Assembly: GCF_000190435.1 (NCBI RefSeq)
Contig: NC_015152.1
Location: 62,001-126,000, forward strand
Source: Sphaerochaeta globosa str. Buddy
GTDB taxonomy: Bacteria; Spirochaetota; Spirochaetia; Sphaerochaetales; Sphaerochaetaceae
Direction of reading: 5' to 3'
DNA: 64,000 bases
Shown here: positions 18,499 to 27,629 of the stretch, one piece after another
How the letters are laid out: every line of letters starts with the position of its first letter
Numbering within the stretch: the stretch's first letter is position 1
Program-made: the position numbers and the translations under genes
The notes under the pieces: generated by a model
Seen by the model: only the letters and a program-made list of their open reading frames with translations
Told to the model about the DNA's origin: nothing
The model's database searches: none

Positions 18499-18525
18499 GA
18501 GGGCTGCCGGAAGGCAGCCCTCTTT
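18499..18525 (+). terminator. Rho-independent terminator of nifJ
   Basis: GAGGGCTGCC, loop GGAA, GGCAGCCCTC, then TTT: a ten-pair perfect stem 25 bases after the nifJ stop. Confidence 0.85.
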
Positions 18526-18594
18526 GCAGGCGTCTTCCGAGATGCTGTGAAGCAAAGAGAGAACGAAAGACTGAATCCATGCAAACGACAGGGG

Positions 18595-18626
18595 AAAAAA
18601 ATGCCTTGACTCCAAAGAGCCAAGGC
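18595..18626 (-). terminator. Rho-independent terminator of the PEGA lipoprotein gene
   Basis: Reading the minus strand: GCCTTGGCTC, loop TTTG, GAGTCAAGGC (ten positions, one mismatch), then A and a run of T. It lies about 20 bases past the stop of the gene at 18647. Confidence 0.85.
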
Positions 18627-18646
18627 TTTGCTGTACGTGAAAACCA

Positions 18647-19132
18647 CTAGCTGATACGAACCATGGCAGATTTCCAGCTCTCAGGAGCGTTGTTCACATC
18701 CATTACCGAGACAGTCAACCCGGATTGGGTACTCTCAAGCTCGACGAAGACCGTGGGATCGAGCTTCCACATGGCACCGGTCATCGGGTCGATGATTACC
18801 ATGCCCAAGACCCCTCCGACCAACAGGTTTCCCCAATACCAACCATCGATGGTGCTGGTGAGGGTATAGAGGGATGGTTCGAATCCTGCTTTCTCGAACT
18901 TGATGGTGTAGGAGGCTTTTGAGAAGAACCCCGATCCTGCTTCCAAGGACACTGATGCAGGAGTGCTTCCTACATAAACGACTCTGTTTGCAGAATCAGT
19001 AATGGTTATCTTCGCACCCTGCGGTTCACTGGTGATGGTAACCGGATACGTGCTGTCACTGACTACAGTTGCACAACCGGTGAGGGCAAGCAGCGACACA
19101 AGAACCAACATTGCTACGACAATTTTTTTCAT
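18647..19132 (-). CDS. PEGA-domain lipoprotein
   Basis: A 161-residue secreted lipoprotein. The signal peptide ends in a lipobox (LALTGC) with the lipidated cysteine at about residue 20. The mature part starts with a PEGA-like beta domain (ITSEPQGAKITI, then GSTPASVSL), a fold common on spirochaete surface lipoproteins, followed by a hydrophobic stretch (GWYWGNLLVGGVLGMVIID) reminiscent of glycine-rich membrane-associating segments. It has a good ribosome site (AAGGAAGG) and its own terminator. Function is unknown; an envelope structural or carbohydrate-binding role is only a guess. Confidence 0.75.
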   Translation of the reverse strand: MKKIVVAMLVLVSLLALTGCATVVSDSTYPVTITSEPQGAKITITDSANRVVYVGSTPASVSLEAGSGFFSKASYTIKFEKAGFEPSLYTLTSTIDGWYWGNLLVGGVLGMVIIDPMTGAMWKLDPTVFVELESTQSGLTVSVMDVNNAPESWKSAMVRIS

Positions 19133-19456
19133 GAGACCTTCCTTTGAGTGATTTTATTCGTCTAATAGATAAAGCATTTTATACTAATAGTCAATAAAAA
19201 TATCTATCTGTACAAAGTATAAAGTAGTCGCCCGCTTTCCGATATTCCCCAAGAAGGGGAGAATCGTTTCATGCCAGGACTTACTTGTAGGAGATTTCAA
19301 TCACACGATAGGAGACAGGAATGTTTTTTGTAAACCATGGTTGTTGGAGTAATTTTCAATAATTGTATTATTGAAATGGAAAAATAAAATACAAAATACA
19401 CATGATTTGCCATACTGATACAGTACTATGTAAAGCAATACAGAGGATGGATACTG
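19133..19456. other. Divergent intergenic region between two lipoprotein genes
   Basis: No gene seen. It holds a small hairpin (around 19243-19266) and, at 19354-19376, a perfect 10-bp inverted repeat (TTTCAATAAT, TGT, ATTATTGAAA) about 80 bases before the plus-strand lipoprotein. The repeat could be an operator. Confidence 0.55.
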
Positions 19457-19924
19457 ATGAGTTTGAAAAAATGGTTGCTTCTTACGCTCTTGCTATGTCT
19501 GGTGGTTGCTTTGTTTGTCGGGTGTAAGGAAGCCGAACCTTTTCCGAAGAATCGTGAATTATTTGTGATAAACGGTACTACTGATACTCAGGTTATTGGA
19601 ATCTCTATACAGGCTGTCCCCCATGGCCAAAGGAAAATTGATTCGTCTGGTTCCTATGTATTAAGAGAATCAGATTCCTTGGATGGTAATGAGCAGTTTG
19701 GCATCGTGCTTTCCCCCTTCGTCTACCGCACTATTGTTGATATCGAATACGATTTCGGGGACGAATTGAGTTATGGGTACAAAACAGTATCCATCGATTT
19801 TCCGGTAAACGCTTCTTTGCCTACCTATGTTACCTTGATCAATGATGGGAACGTGGAATTCCCGGGATATACTATAGAAGTAAGTGGTGAGTATGTTGCC
19901 TTTAACGTGCCTATAACAACGTAA
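19457..19924 (+). CDS. Small lipoprotein of unknown function
   Basis: A 155-residue protein with a lipoprotein signal peptide: two lysines, a leucine-rich core and the lipobox ALFVGC, so lipidation is expected around residue 23. The rest is predicted mostly beta strand with several Tyr/Val/Asp-rich segments (TIVDIEYDFGDELSYGY). No known family is recognised. A ribosome site (GAGGATGG) precedes the ATG. Local base composition is more AT-rich than the metabolic genes around it, and it stands alone between intergenic regions, so it may be lineage-specific. Confidence 0.65.
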   Translation: MSLKKWLLLTLLLCLVVALFVGCKEAEPFPKNRELFVINGTTDTQVIGISIQAVPHGQRKIDSSGSYVLRESDSLDGNEQFGIVLSPFVYRTIVDIEYDFGDELSYGYKTVSIDFPVNASLPTYVTLINDGNVEFPGYTIEVSGEYVAFNVPITT

Positions 19925-20188
19925 ACCTCGATTCAGTGATGCCTAGCTCAAAGAACGCCGTTCACGCTGTGTGAGCTGAACGTATCGTTTGCTTATCTTG
20001 AAGCTTATTCATAGGTTCATAGTGTGAAAGCAATAAATAATTGCTCCCTACTGGATGGATTCAGAATCTTGTATAGCAGTTTTTTGCATAATCGAAAAAA
20101 AACCAAGATTGTCAGCAAAAAATTGCATGTACGGCTTGCTAGGACCATGCAAAACTGGATACAGAGAAAATCCATTTAGGAGGGATCT

Positions 20189-21202
20189 ATGAAAAAGTTA
20201 CTGGTCGTTATGTGCTTGGCACTCGTCCTCGCAACTCCCGTCTTCGCCCAAGGGCAAGGTGAGAGCAAAGGTGTTGAAATCGGATGCGCAATCTACAAGT
20301 TTGATGACACGTTCATGACTGGTGTCCGCAATGCCATCACGGCAGCCGCTGCTGAAACCGATGCAAAGGTTGAGGTTGTCGACTCCATGAACATCCAGGC
20401 CACCCAGAATGAGAAGGTCGACCTGTTCATCACCAAGGGTATGAAAGCTATGCAGATCAACCCTGTCGACCGCACCGCTGCCGGTGTAATTATCGACAAG
20501 GCAAAGAAAGCCAACATTCCCGTAGTATTCTTCAACCGTGAGCCTTTGGCTGAAGATATGGCAAAGTGGGACAAGATCTACTACGTTGGTGCCCGTGCTG
20601 AAGAGTCCGGTACCATGAGTGGCCAGATTATTGCCGATTACTGGAAAGCCAACAAAGCCATGGATAAGAATGGCGACGGCGTTCTGCAGTATGTCATGCT
20701 CAAGGGCGAACCCGGCCACCAGGACGCAGAGCTGCGCACTGAGTACTCCATCAAGAATCTGCAGGACAACGGAATCAAGGTGCAGAAGCTTGCTGAAGAT
20801 ACCGGCATGTGGGACCGTGTGAAGGGACAGGAAAAAATGGCCGCTTTCATCGCCAGCCAGGGCGACAAGATTGAAGCAGTCTTCGCAAACAACGATGATA
20901 TGGCTCTTGGTGCAATCGAAGCCCTGAAGGCTGCCGGTTACTTCAAGGACGGCAAGTTCATGCCCGTCGTTGGTGTTGATGCCACCGCTCCCGCTCTCCA
21001 GGCTCTCGAAGAAGGCACTCTGCTCGGCACCGTCCTCAACGACGCTGTGAACCAGGGCCGCGCAACCTTCATGCTTTCCTATGATTTGGCAAGGGGCATT
21101 ACCCCCACCGACGCATCCATCGGCTACAAGATCACTGATGGCAAGTACGTATGGGTTCCTTATCAGAAGGTCACCAAGGAAAATTACAAGCAGTTCAAAT
21201 AA
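20189..21202 (+). CDS. mglB: Galactose/methyl-galactoside-type ABC binding protein
   Basis: A 337-residue periplasmic sugar-binding protein of the type 1 (ribose/galactose) fold. It has a cleavable signal peptide ending at about PVFAQG. The calcium loop typical of galactose-binding protein is visible (DKNGDGVLQ, about residue 158), as are the hinge and sugar contacts NREPL and NNDDMALGAIEA, and GVDATAPAL near the C-terminus. These point to galactose or glucose. It precedes mglA and mglC, with a terminator-like hairpin between mglB and mglA, so the binding protein is probably made in excess. An inverted repeat TTGCATG/CATGCAA (about 20123-20152) lies upstream and could bind a regulator. Confidence 0.93.
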   Translation: MKKLLVVMCLALVLATPVFAQGQGESKGVEIGCAIYKFDDTFMTGVRNAITAAAAETDAKVEVVDSMNIQATQNEKVDLFITKGMKAMQINPVDRTAAGVIIDKAKKANIPVVFFNREPLAEDMAKWDKIYYVGARAEESGTMSGQIIADYWKANKAMDKNGDGVLQYVMLKGEPGHQDAELRTEYSIKNLQDNGIKVQKLAEDTGMWDRVKGQEKMAAFIASQGDKIEAVFANNDDMALGAIEALKAAGYFKDGKFMPVVGVDATAPALQALEEGTLLGTVLNDAVNQGRATFMLSYDLARGITPTDASIGYKITDGKYVWVPYQKVTKENYKQFK

Positions 21203-21223
21203 GATTTGAAATGTTGAAATTCC

Positions 21224-21258
21224 CCCTCCGGGTTGCTCGATGATCCGGAGGGTTTTTT
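21224..21258 (+). terminator. Intercistronic attenuator mglB-mglA
   Basis: CCCTCCGG, 13-base loop, CCGGAGGG, then six T: a genuine terminator shape inside the operon. Partial read-through would explain higher mglB than mglAC expression. Confidence 0.85.
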
Positions 21259-21301
21259 AAAGGGACTACACCCCGGCAACCCCGGGGAGGCGAGGGAAGT
21301 C

Positions 21302-22813
21302 ATGTATGTATTAGAAATGAACCATGTTTCCAAGTCGTTCCCCGGCGTAAAGGCGTTGGACGACGTAACCTTGAAAGTAAGGCCGGGAACGGTGCATGCC
21401 CTGATGGGTGAAAATGGAGCAGGCAAGTCCACCTTGATGAAATGCCTGTTCGGCCTGTACTCCATGGATGAAGGAGAAATTTCCTTCAATGGACAGCCTG
21501 TCTCCATTGCTAGTGTTAAAGAAGCTCTGCGCTTGGGAATCTCCATGATTCACCAAGAGCTCCATCTCATTCCTTACCGGTCGGTGATGGAGAATATCTG
21601 GCTTGGCCGGTATCCCCGCATCGGGGGGGCAAAGAGCCCTATTGTGGATCACAGGAAAATGGAGGAGATGACGGCTTCCTTGCTGAAGGAACTGAATCTC
21701 ACCACCATCCAGCCGACCGATCTGCTGCGTACGCTCTCAGTCTCCAAGGCTCAGAGTGTTGAGATAGCAAAAGCGGTCTCTTACGAATCAAAAATCATCA
21801 TCATGGATGAACCCAGCTCCTCTCTCACCGAGAATGAGGTTGAACACCTCTTCACTATCATCCGCTCACTGAGGGATCGTGGAGTTGCAATCATCTATAT
21901 TTCTCATAAAATGGAGGAGATTCTCAAGATTTCCGATGAAGTGACCATCATGCGTGATGGCAAGTATGTCGGCACTTGGGCTGCAGAAGAACTGACTACC
22001 GCTAGCATTATCAAGCGAATGGTTGGTCGGGATCTTACAAATCGGTTCCCGCCTTCAGGTGAAAGCAACATCGGCAACGAGTTGCTCCGGATAGAGGACT
22101 ACACTTCTCCGAATCCCAGGAGTTTCAAGCAAGTCTCGTTTACCCTTCACAAGGGTGAGATTTTGGGTATTGGTGGATTGGTCGGCGCCCAGCGTACCGA
22201 AGTCATGGAGGCCGTATTCGGCCTTAGGTTGCACAGTGAAGGAAGCCTATTCGTCAAGGGCAAGCAAGTACATTGCAATAGTGCCTATGATGCCAAGAAA
22301 TTGGGAATGGCGCTGCTCACCGAGGAGCGCAGAGCAACGGGGATATTCCCCGTCCTTTCGGTACAGGAAAACCTCGTTATAGCCAACATTACTTCGTATC
22401 AGAATAAGAATGGGCTCTTGAACGCGGCAAAAATGGCTGCCGACACCAAGAAGAGCATCAAGGATTTGGATATCAAGACACCGTCGGCGAGAACCTTGAT
22501 CAAGAGTCTCAGTGGCGGAAACCAACAGAAAGTGCTCTTTGCACGTTGGCTGCTCACCACGCCTGAGATTCTCATTCTTGATGAACCAACCAGAGGTATC
22601 GACGTTGGTGCCAAATATGAAATCTACGTTATCATGCGTGAGCTTGCAGCCCAGGGTAAGGGTGTGATTATGATCAGCAGTGAGATGCCTGAACTCTTGG
22701 GCATGACTGATCGAATCGTGGTGATGAGCGAGGGGCGTGTGTCTGGCGTTGTGGATAGCAAGAAAACAAGTCAGGAAGAAATTATGGAACTGGCGACAAA
22801 GTACATCGGGTAG
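21302..22813 (+). CDS. mglA: Galactose-type ABC transporter ATPase (two ATPase domains)
   Basis: A 503-residue cytoplasmic protein with two fused ABC domains, the normal form in this family. Domain 1 has Walker A GENGAGKST and Walker B IIIMDEPSSSL. Domain 2 has a degenerate Walker A (GIGGLVGAQRTE), a full signature LSGGNQQK and Walker B LILDEPTRGID, as is usual for sugar importers of this class. The ATG at 21302 is preferred because it follows a ribosome site (GGAGGCGAGGGAAG); the frame extends upstream only into the hairpin region. It powers MglC. Confidence 0.95.
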   Translation: MYVLEMNHVSKSFPGVKALDDVTLKVRPGTVHALMGENGAGKSTLMKCLFGLYSMDEGEISFNGQPVSIASVKEALRLGISMIHQELHLIPYRSVMENIWLGRYPRIGGAKSPIVDHRKMEEMTASLLKELNLTTIQPTDLLRTLSVSKAQSVEIAKAVSYESKIIIMDEPSSSLTENEVEHLFTIIRSLRDRGVAIIYISHKMEEILKISDEVTIMRDGKYVGTWAAEELTTASIIKRMVGRDLTNRFPPSGESNIGNELLRIEDYTSPNPRSFKQVSFTLHKGEILGIGGLVGAQRTEVMEAVFGLRLHSEGSLFVKGKQVHCNSAYDAKKLGMALLTEERRATGIFPVLSVQENLVIANITSYQNKNGLLNAAKMAADTKKSIKDLDIKTPSARTLIKSLSGGNQQKVLFARWLLTTPEILILDEPTRGIDVGAKYEIYVIMRELAAQGKGVIMISSEMPELLGMTDRIVVMSEGRVSGVVDSKKTSQEEIMELATKYIG

Positions 22814-22822
22814 GGGGAAAGC

Positions 22823-23842
22823 ATGCAAGGCATTGGGAAATCGATATTGAATAAGAAAGGTCTGAAACAATTTGTTATGGACAAGGCAATCTTCCTCGTC
22901 CTGTTGATGTTGGTTATCGTGATTGCCATCATCAACCCCCGCATTCTGCGCCTGCAGGTACTTCGGGACATCCTGATGATGAGTTCGACGAAGATTATCA
23001 TGGCCTTGGGGATGATGTTTGTCATTCTCACCGGTGGTGTCGACCTCGGTGGCGGCCGTTTGGTCGGTATGGCGGCTGTCGTGTCTGCTTCCATGTTGCA
23101 GACAGCGGATTACGTGCGGCGTTTCTACCCTGATCTGGGACAGATTCCCATCATCATCCCGATTCTGCTTGCGGTATTTGTTGGCACCCTCTTTGGCATG
23201 ATGAATGGTCTGATTGTTGCAAAATTCAAGGTTCCAGCCTTTATTGCAACCCTCTCCTCCATGTTGATCATCTACGGTATTAACTCAATCTATTTCAACA
23301 TGCCTCCCAACAACAGCCAACCGATCGGAGGACTCCGAGCTGATTTCACCTATCTTGGTTCAGGTTCCATCGGTTTTGTTCCGGTCATTGTTCTCTTTGC
23401 TGCCCTTGTTTCGATTATTGTCTGGTTTGTATTGAACAAGACCGTTTTCGGGAAGAACGTGTATGCTGTTGGTGGCAACCCTGAGGCTGCTGCAGTCTCC
23501 GGCATCAACATCACCAAGACCTTGGTTGGTCTGTTTGGCGTATGTGGATTCCTTATCTCCCTATCCGGTGTCTTGGAAGCCGCCCGTACCGGAGGTGCAA
23601 CAAACAACTATGGAAACGGGTATGAACTCGATGCCATCGCCTCCTGTGTCGTCGGTGGTGTTTCAACCACCGGTGGTGTGGGAACGGTGAGCGGAGTCAT
23701 TGCCGGTGTCATTATTTTCAGTTTCATCAACTATGGCCTGACCTTTATCGGGGTGAACCCCTACTGGCAGAACATCATCAAGGGCGCCATTATTGTATCG
23801 GCGGTATCGTTCGATATCCGCAAATACGTACAAAAGAAGTAG
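22823..23842 (+). CDS. mglC: Galactose-type ABC transporter permease
   Basis: A 339-residue inner-membrane permease of the ribose/galactose class with about nine or ten hydrophobic segments. Characteristic stretches are LTGGVDLGGGRLVG near the N-terminus and AVGGNPEAAAVSGIN in the cytoplasmic loop that contacts MglA. It begins nine bases after the mglA stop with a ribosome site (TAGGGGGAAAG). A terminator follows. Confidence 0.94.
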   Translation: MQGIGKSILNKKGLKQFVMDKAIFLVLLMLVIVIAIINPRILRLQVLRDILMMSSTKIIMALGMMFVILTGGVDLGGGRLVGMAAVVSASMLQTADYVRRFYPDLGQIPIIIPILLAVFVGTLFGMMNGLIVAKFKVPAFIATLSSMLIIYGINSIYFNMPPNNSQPIGGLRADFTYLGSGSIGFVPVIVLFAALVSIIVWFVLNKTVFGKNVYAVGGNPEAAAVSGINITKTLVGLFGVCGFLISLSGVLEAARTGGATNNYGNGYELDAIASCVVGGVSTTGGVGTVSGVIAGVIIFSFINYGLTFIGVNPYWQNIIKGAIIVSAVSFDIRKYVQKK

Positions 23843-23861
23843 TCTTTTCTCCTCCACGTTT

Positions 23862-23889
23862 GGAGGCAGGAGCAATCCTGCCTCCTTTT
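23862..23889 (+). terminator. Rho-independent terminator of mglBAC
   Basis: GGAGGCAGG, loop AGCAAT, CCTGCCTCC, then TTTT: a nine-pair perfect stem. Confidence 0.9.
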
Positions 23890-23967
23890 CACGTCATGAG
23901 AAGCACTGGCAAATTTCAATAGGATTGGGTACCATGAAGGTATTACTGAACACCGAAAGGAGTACCC

Positions 23968-24675
23968 ATGAAACCCGTAGTAATAAACTCGCCTTCCTTG
24001 GCAAACTGCAATCTGTTGGAACTGAAGGACAACGTCCAGGAACTGGTCGATGCCGGCGTTACCTGGATGCACATAGACCTGATGGACGGTCATTACGTAC
24101 CGAATCTCTACTTTCCCATCCGTATCGTCTCCGATTTGAAAGCTGCATACCCTCAGCTGACCCTCGACGTGCATATGATGGTCACCAATCCGATGGATTA
24201 CATCCAAAGGCTTAGCGATGCAGGGGCGGACTACCTCAGCTTCCACTCAGACAGCACAAACTTTGTCATTAGAACCTTGGAGACGATTAGAAAGAGCGGT
24301 ATGAAGAGCGGAATACTGGTGAATCCCTCCCAAAGTGTCAGAAGTATCGAGCCGTATGTGGATTTGCTGGACATGGTTACCCTGATGGCTGTTGAGCCCG
24401 GTTTTGCAGGTCAGCAATTCATGAGCCGTACCCTCAAGCGGGTTGAAGATCTGGCAACAGTACGAAAAGAAAGCGGACAGGACTTTCTGATCAACGTGGA
24501 TGGGGCGATAAATTACCCTAATCTTACCCCATGCATCGTCCGGGGTGCGAATGTCATCGTCACGGGGATTTTCACCATCTTCAAGCAACCGGATGGAATA
24601 ACCGCAGCTTGCAAGCGCTTTAATGCCGAAGCGGCGAACGCCATGCAGCTAGGTTGGATTGGGGATGCATATTAG
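23968..24675 (+). CDS. Ribulose-phosphate 3-epimerase family protein
   Basis: A 235-residue TIM-barrel of the ribulose-phosphate 3-epimerase family. Catalytic and metal residues are visible: HIDLMDGHYVPN (Asp and His), DVHMMV, and INVDGAI with the second catalytic aspartate where most members have VDGG. The family includes ribulose-5-phosphate and allulose-6-phosphate epimerases. It has an AAGGAGT ribosome site and follows mglBAC after a terminator. The general pentose-phosphate enzyme is possible, but a sugar-specific relative fits the context equally well. Confidence 0.8.
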   Translation: MKPVVINSPSLANCNLLELKDNVQELVDAGVTWMHIDLMDGHYVPNLYFPIRIVSDLKAAYPQLTLDVHMMVTNPMDYIQRLSDAGADYLSFHSDSTNFVIRTLETIRKSGMKSGILVNPSQSVRSIEPYVDLLDMVTLMAVEPGFAGQQFMSRTLKRVEDLATVRKESGQDFLINVDGAINYPNLTPCIVRGANVIVTGIFTIFKQPDGITAACKRFNAEAANAMQLGWIGDAY

Positions 24676-24683
24676 GAGACGGG

Positions 24684-24707
24684 TGAGGCAGGAGTGATCC
24701 TGCCTCA
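24684..24707 (+). terminator. Hairpin after the epimerase gene
   Basis: TGAGGCAGG, loop AGTGAT, CCTGCCTCA: a nine-pair perfect stem without a T-run. It is nearly identical to the mglC terminator about 820 bases upstream. Confidence 0.6.
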
Positions 24708-24720
24708 TTGGAATTTTAAA

Positions 24721-25518
24721 TTATCGATTGGGAAAGAAAACCGCTCCCGGCTCTTCAACCCAGGCATGCTCGTCCACCAATTGGTAGTCTATGTTTTTCC
24801 CGTTGTCCTGTAGTCTCTGAGCCCAAAAAATATAGCCGGCATATCCTGGGGCAGTCACTTGAGAGTGGGTCTTTCCATCAGGAATACCCACTAATTCATT
24901 GTGCTTGACCTTGAAAACCTCATCACCCTGCTCTGAGAATCCATATCCCATCTCAGGAAGGAACCTGTAATAATAGATTTCTGGCTCGGTATGCAGATGG
25001 GGGGGGAAGCATGCCCAGCATCCGGGAAAATTGACTAATTCCCCACAGAACAAGTTTGTTTCAGGTCTGTTGGAGCGGTCGAAAAAGACTCGCTTCATGC
25101 GCTTTGTCTTGCCATCCAATAGTGTCTCTCCCACAATTTCTTGTGATGCCAAATCCTCAGGTAAGAAGAATTTCGCATCAAAATGACGGGAATTATGCGT
25201 CGAGATAATAATTATTTCACAAGCTATATCACCATCATTGATAATTCTACACTCGGTAAAACCATCAAAATGCATCAAAGAGGGGCTTTCATGGAATGGA
25301 TTGTCCCGTTGTACTTTTCTGATATGGTTGTTCCACGTATAGGTAATTGAACCGTTTAGGAGAACGGCAAGCGTCTCTTTCTGAAGCGACAAGCAGTAAT
25401 TTGTTTTTTGTTCCAATTTGAGGATGGCAAAATTCAGCCCCATGAGCTCAGGATAATGACTATCTACAACAAGGGGATTATACCCATATATGAAAGGAGA
25501 AGTATGATTGTATTTCAT
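24721..25518 (-). CDS. IolB/KduI-family sugar isomerase-like protein
   Basis: A 265-residue double-cupin protein resembling 5-deoxy-glucuronate isomerase (IolB). The C-terminal cupin has PPHLHTEPEIYYYRF, with metal-binding histidines and glutamate, then GIPDGKTHSQVTAPGYAGYI as the second metal motif. IolB isomerises an intermediate of myo-inositol breakdown; related KduI acts on uronates. It is the last gene of a minus-strand operon with a GntR regulator and a TRAP transporter, so the imported compound is plausibly a uronate or inositol-derived acid. No other iol gene is in the window, so the specific activity is not assured. Confidence 0.78.
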   Translation of the reverse strand: MKYNHTSPFIYGYNPLVVDSHYPELMGLNFAILKLEQKTNYCLSLQKETLAVLLNGSITYTWNNHIRKVQRDNPFHESPSLMHFDGFTECRIINDGDIACEIIIISTHNSRHFDAKFFLPEDLASQEIVGETLLDGKTKRMKRVFFDRSNRPETNLFCGELVNFPGCWACFPPHLHTEPEIYYYRFLPEMGYGFSEQGDEVFKVKHNELVGIPDGKTHSQVTAPGYAGYIFWAQRLQDNGKNIDYQLVDEHAWVEEPGAVFFPNR

Positions 25519-25578
25519 GAAAAAATCCTTGGTTTTTGGGATGTATAGAAAGTAAAGTCAACAATGGTCATCGTTACT

Positions 25579-26301
25579 TCAGTACACTTTATTGCTCGCA
25601 AACAAGAAATACTCAGGAAATTTCTGTTTGAGCGCGTTCAAGTCTTGAACTACATCGTGTGTAAGGTGTCGATGGAGTATTTCTGTTGCTCCCTTGAGAT
25701 CACGCGATTGAAGGCAAGCAACAAGTGTTGTGTGTTCCCTAATAATTCTTGGAAGGTCCAAATTCCTATAAATCAACATTCTGACTCGATTGAAGATTGG
25801 CATGGAAGGTTCCAGCAGGAAACCAACCTCTTCAAGGCCTGCTTCTGAAAACAATAAAGCATGCAGGGCGTTATCGTCCTCGAGAAACTGAAGATAGTCA
25901 AGGTTTTTTGCATCTTCCATCTGCTGGTCGATCAATCGATGCAAAAGTTGTATTCCTTTCGGTGTGATGTTGTTGAAAGCTTTTTCAAGCATTTCGATTT
26001 CAGCTGCAAACCGAAGAAAGCATACAGCCTCCACTTTCTTGATATCGATTAGGGCAATTTTTGTTCCAACCTGGGGAATAATGCTTGTCAATGATTTCTT
26101 TGACAACTCAATTAAAGCTTCATGTACCGGAGTTTTACTGATTTCCAATTGAGCTGCCAAATCTTTCTCACTGACCATCTGACCCGGTAGGAGATTGAGT
26201 GTAACGATATTGTACTCAATGACACGTTCAGCATAGAACCTATTTAATTCAACTGCTGTTTTTCTTAACGAATCGGGTATCAATAAGGTACAATCCATCA
26301 C
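25579..26301 (-). CDS. GntR-family regulator, FCD subfamily
   Basis: A 240-residue regulator with an N-terminal winged helix (MVSEKDLAAQLEISKTPVHEAL) and a C-terminal helical FCD domain. The usual recognition-helix arginine pattern TPVREAL is here TPVHEAL. It lies 32 bases after the DctM gene and 60 before the IolB-like gene on the same strand, and probably represses this operon until the substrate binds. A GntR-style palindrome, ATTGTATACAAT at 29332-29343, lies upstream of the operon. Confidence 0.87.
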   Translation of the reverse strand: MMDCTLLIPDSLRKTAVELNRFYAERVIEYNIVTLNLLPGQMVSEKDLAAQLEISKTPVHEALIELSKKSLTSIIPQVGTKIALIDIKKVEAVCFLRFAAEIEMLEKAFNNITPKGIQLLHRLIDQQMEDAKNLDYLQFLEDDNALHALLFSEAGLEEVGFLLEPSMPIFNRVRMLIYRNLDLPRIIREHTTLVACLQSRDLKGATEILHRHLTHDVVQDLNALKQKFPEYFLFASNKVY

Positions 26302-26333
26302 TCAACTCCTACTGTAAAATCAGAATAACTATA

Positions 26334-27626
26334 TCACATCAAAAGATTGGGAAGCCACGTAATAATTCCAGGTATTATGGACATCAGAATAAGGGTTCCC
26401 AAAAGGGGGATAAGGAATGGTGAAGTTGCCTTGACCATTCGGTTGAAGTCGATCTTTGCCTGGTCTGCAGTGATAAACAATACAATCCCGAAGGGAGGGG
26501 TGATTAAGCCAATCATCAAGTTGAAGACCATAACAACGCCGAAATACAAGGGATCAATGCCTAGTTGGAGGGCAGGGGCCAGCATTACCGGACCAAAAAT
26601 CGTGATGGCTGCAATTGATTCAAGAAAACAACCAATAACAAGAAAGAAAACGTTGATGATAAGCATGAACAGGATGGGATTGGTGGTAACTCCCAAAATC
26701 CAATCAGCAAATACTGCCGTCAGTCCCGAGCGTGCCAACACCCAGCCATAGAATGCTGCAGCTGAAGTAACCAAACCGATCGAGGCAGTATCACGTGCAG
26801 TTTCCTTGAGAATCTGGACAAATAGTTTCCATGTCATTTCCTTGAAAATGAAAACGCTGACAATGAGGGCATACAGAGCAGCTATTGCAGCCGCCTCGGT
26901 TGCCGTGAACGTTCCACTCCAGATACCTGCAAGAAGGATAATCGGGGTGAGAAGAGGAAGAATTGCTCCCTTGAAGCTTTTCCAGAAAATGGATGCGGTT
27001 GGAAACTTTTCTCTGGGATAGCCACGTTTTTTTGCATAGAAATACACCATGACCATAAGTACCAGGGTTAACAGGATTCCCGGAACTACACCGCCAAGAA
27101 ACAATTTCCCTACCGAAACGCCGCTTACGGTTGAGAACATGACCATGGGTACGCTCGGAGGGAAAATGGGGCCAATGGTCGAGGATGCGGCGGTGACAGC
27201 GGCGCTGAAGTCCGGTTCATATCCATTCTTTGTCATTGCAGCAATCTCAATTTGACCAAGGCCTGCAGCATCGGAGACAGCGGTTCCTGACATACCTGCA
27301 AAGAGGAGACTGGCAAAAATATTAGCATGTCCAAGACCTCCGGGAAGCCAGCCGACACACGTATTTGCAAAACCAAACAGCTTTTCCGTGATGCTTGAAC
27401 CATTCATCAATTTTGCAGCAAGGATGAAGAGGGGAATTGAAAGCAAAAGAAAGTTCTGAAGGCTATACGACATTCGCATGGGAAGAATGGTCATCTCCAT
27501 CCATGCACCAATGTCCCCAATGTTGACCATGTACCCGATTGCACCTGTTAACATCAGAGAGAATCCAACGGGAATTCCCATGGCTAGAAGGATGATAAGT
27601 CCTATGGTAAGAATAAAATACAACAT
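26334..27626 (-). CDS. TRAP transporter large permease (DctM family)
   Basis: A 430-residue membrane protein with about 12 hydrophobic segments. DctM signatures include AGMSGTAVSDAAGLG, GPIFPPSVPMVMF and NLMIGLITPPFGIV. It starts three bases after the DctQ stop. It is the translocating subunit for the binding protein at 28163-29152, coupled to a sodium or proton gradient rather than ATP. Confidence 0.94.
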   Translation of the reverse strand: MLYFILTIGLIILLAMGIPVGFSLMLTGAIGYMVNIGDIGAWMEMTILPMRMSYSLQNFLLLSIPLFILAAKLMNGSSITEKLFGFANTCVGWLPGGLGHANIFASLLFAGMSGTAVSDAAGLGQIEIAAMTKNGYEPDFSAAVTAASSTIGPIFPPSVPMVMFSTVSGVSVGKLFLGGVVPGILLTLVLMVMVYFYAKKRGYPREKFPTASIFWKSFKGAILPLLTPIILLAGIWSGTFTATEAAAIAALYALIVSVFIFKEMTWKLFVQILKETARDTASIGLVTSAAAFYGWVLARSGLTAVFADWILGVTTNPILFMLIINVFFLVIGCFLESIAAITIFGPVMLAPALQLGIDPLYFGVVMVFNLMIGLITPPFGIVLFITADQAKIDFNRMVKATSPFLIPLLGTLILMSIIPGIITWLPNLLM

Positions 27627-27629
27627 ATC

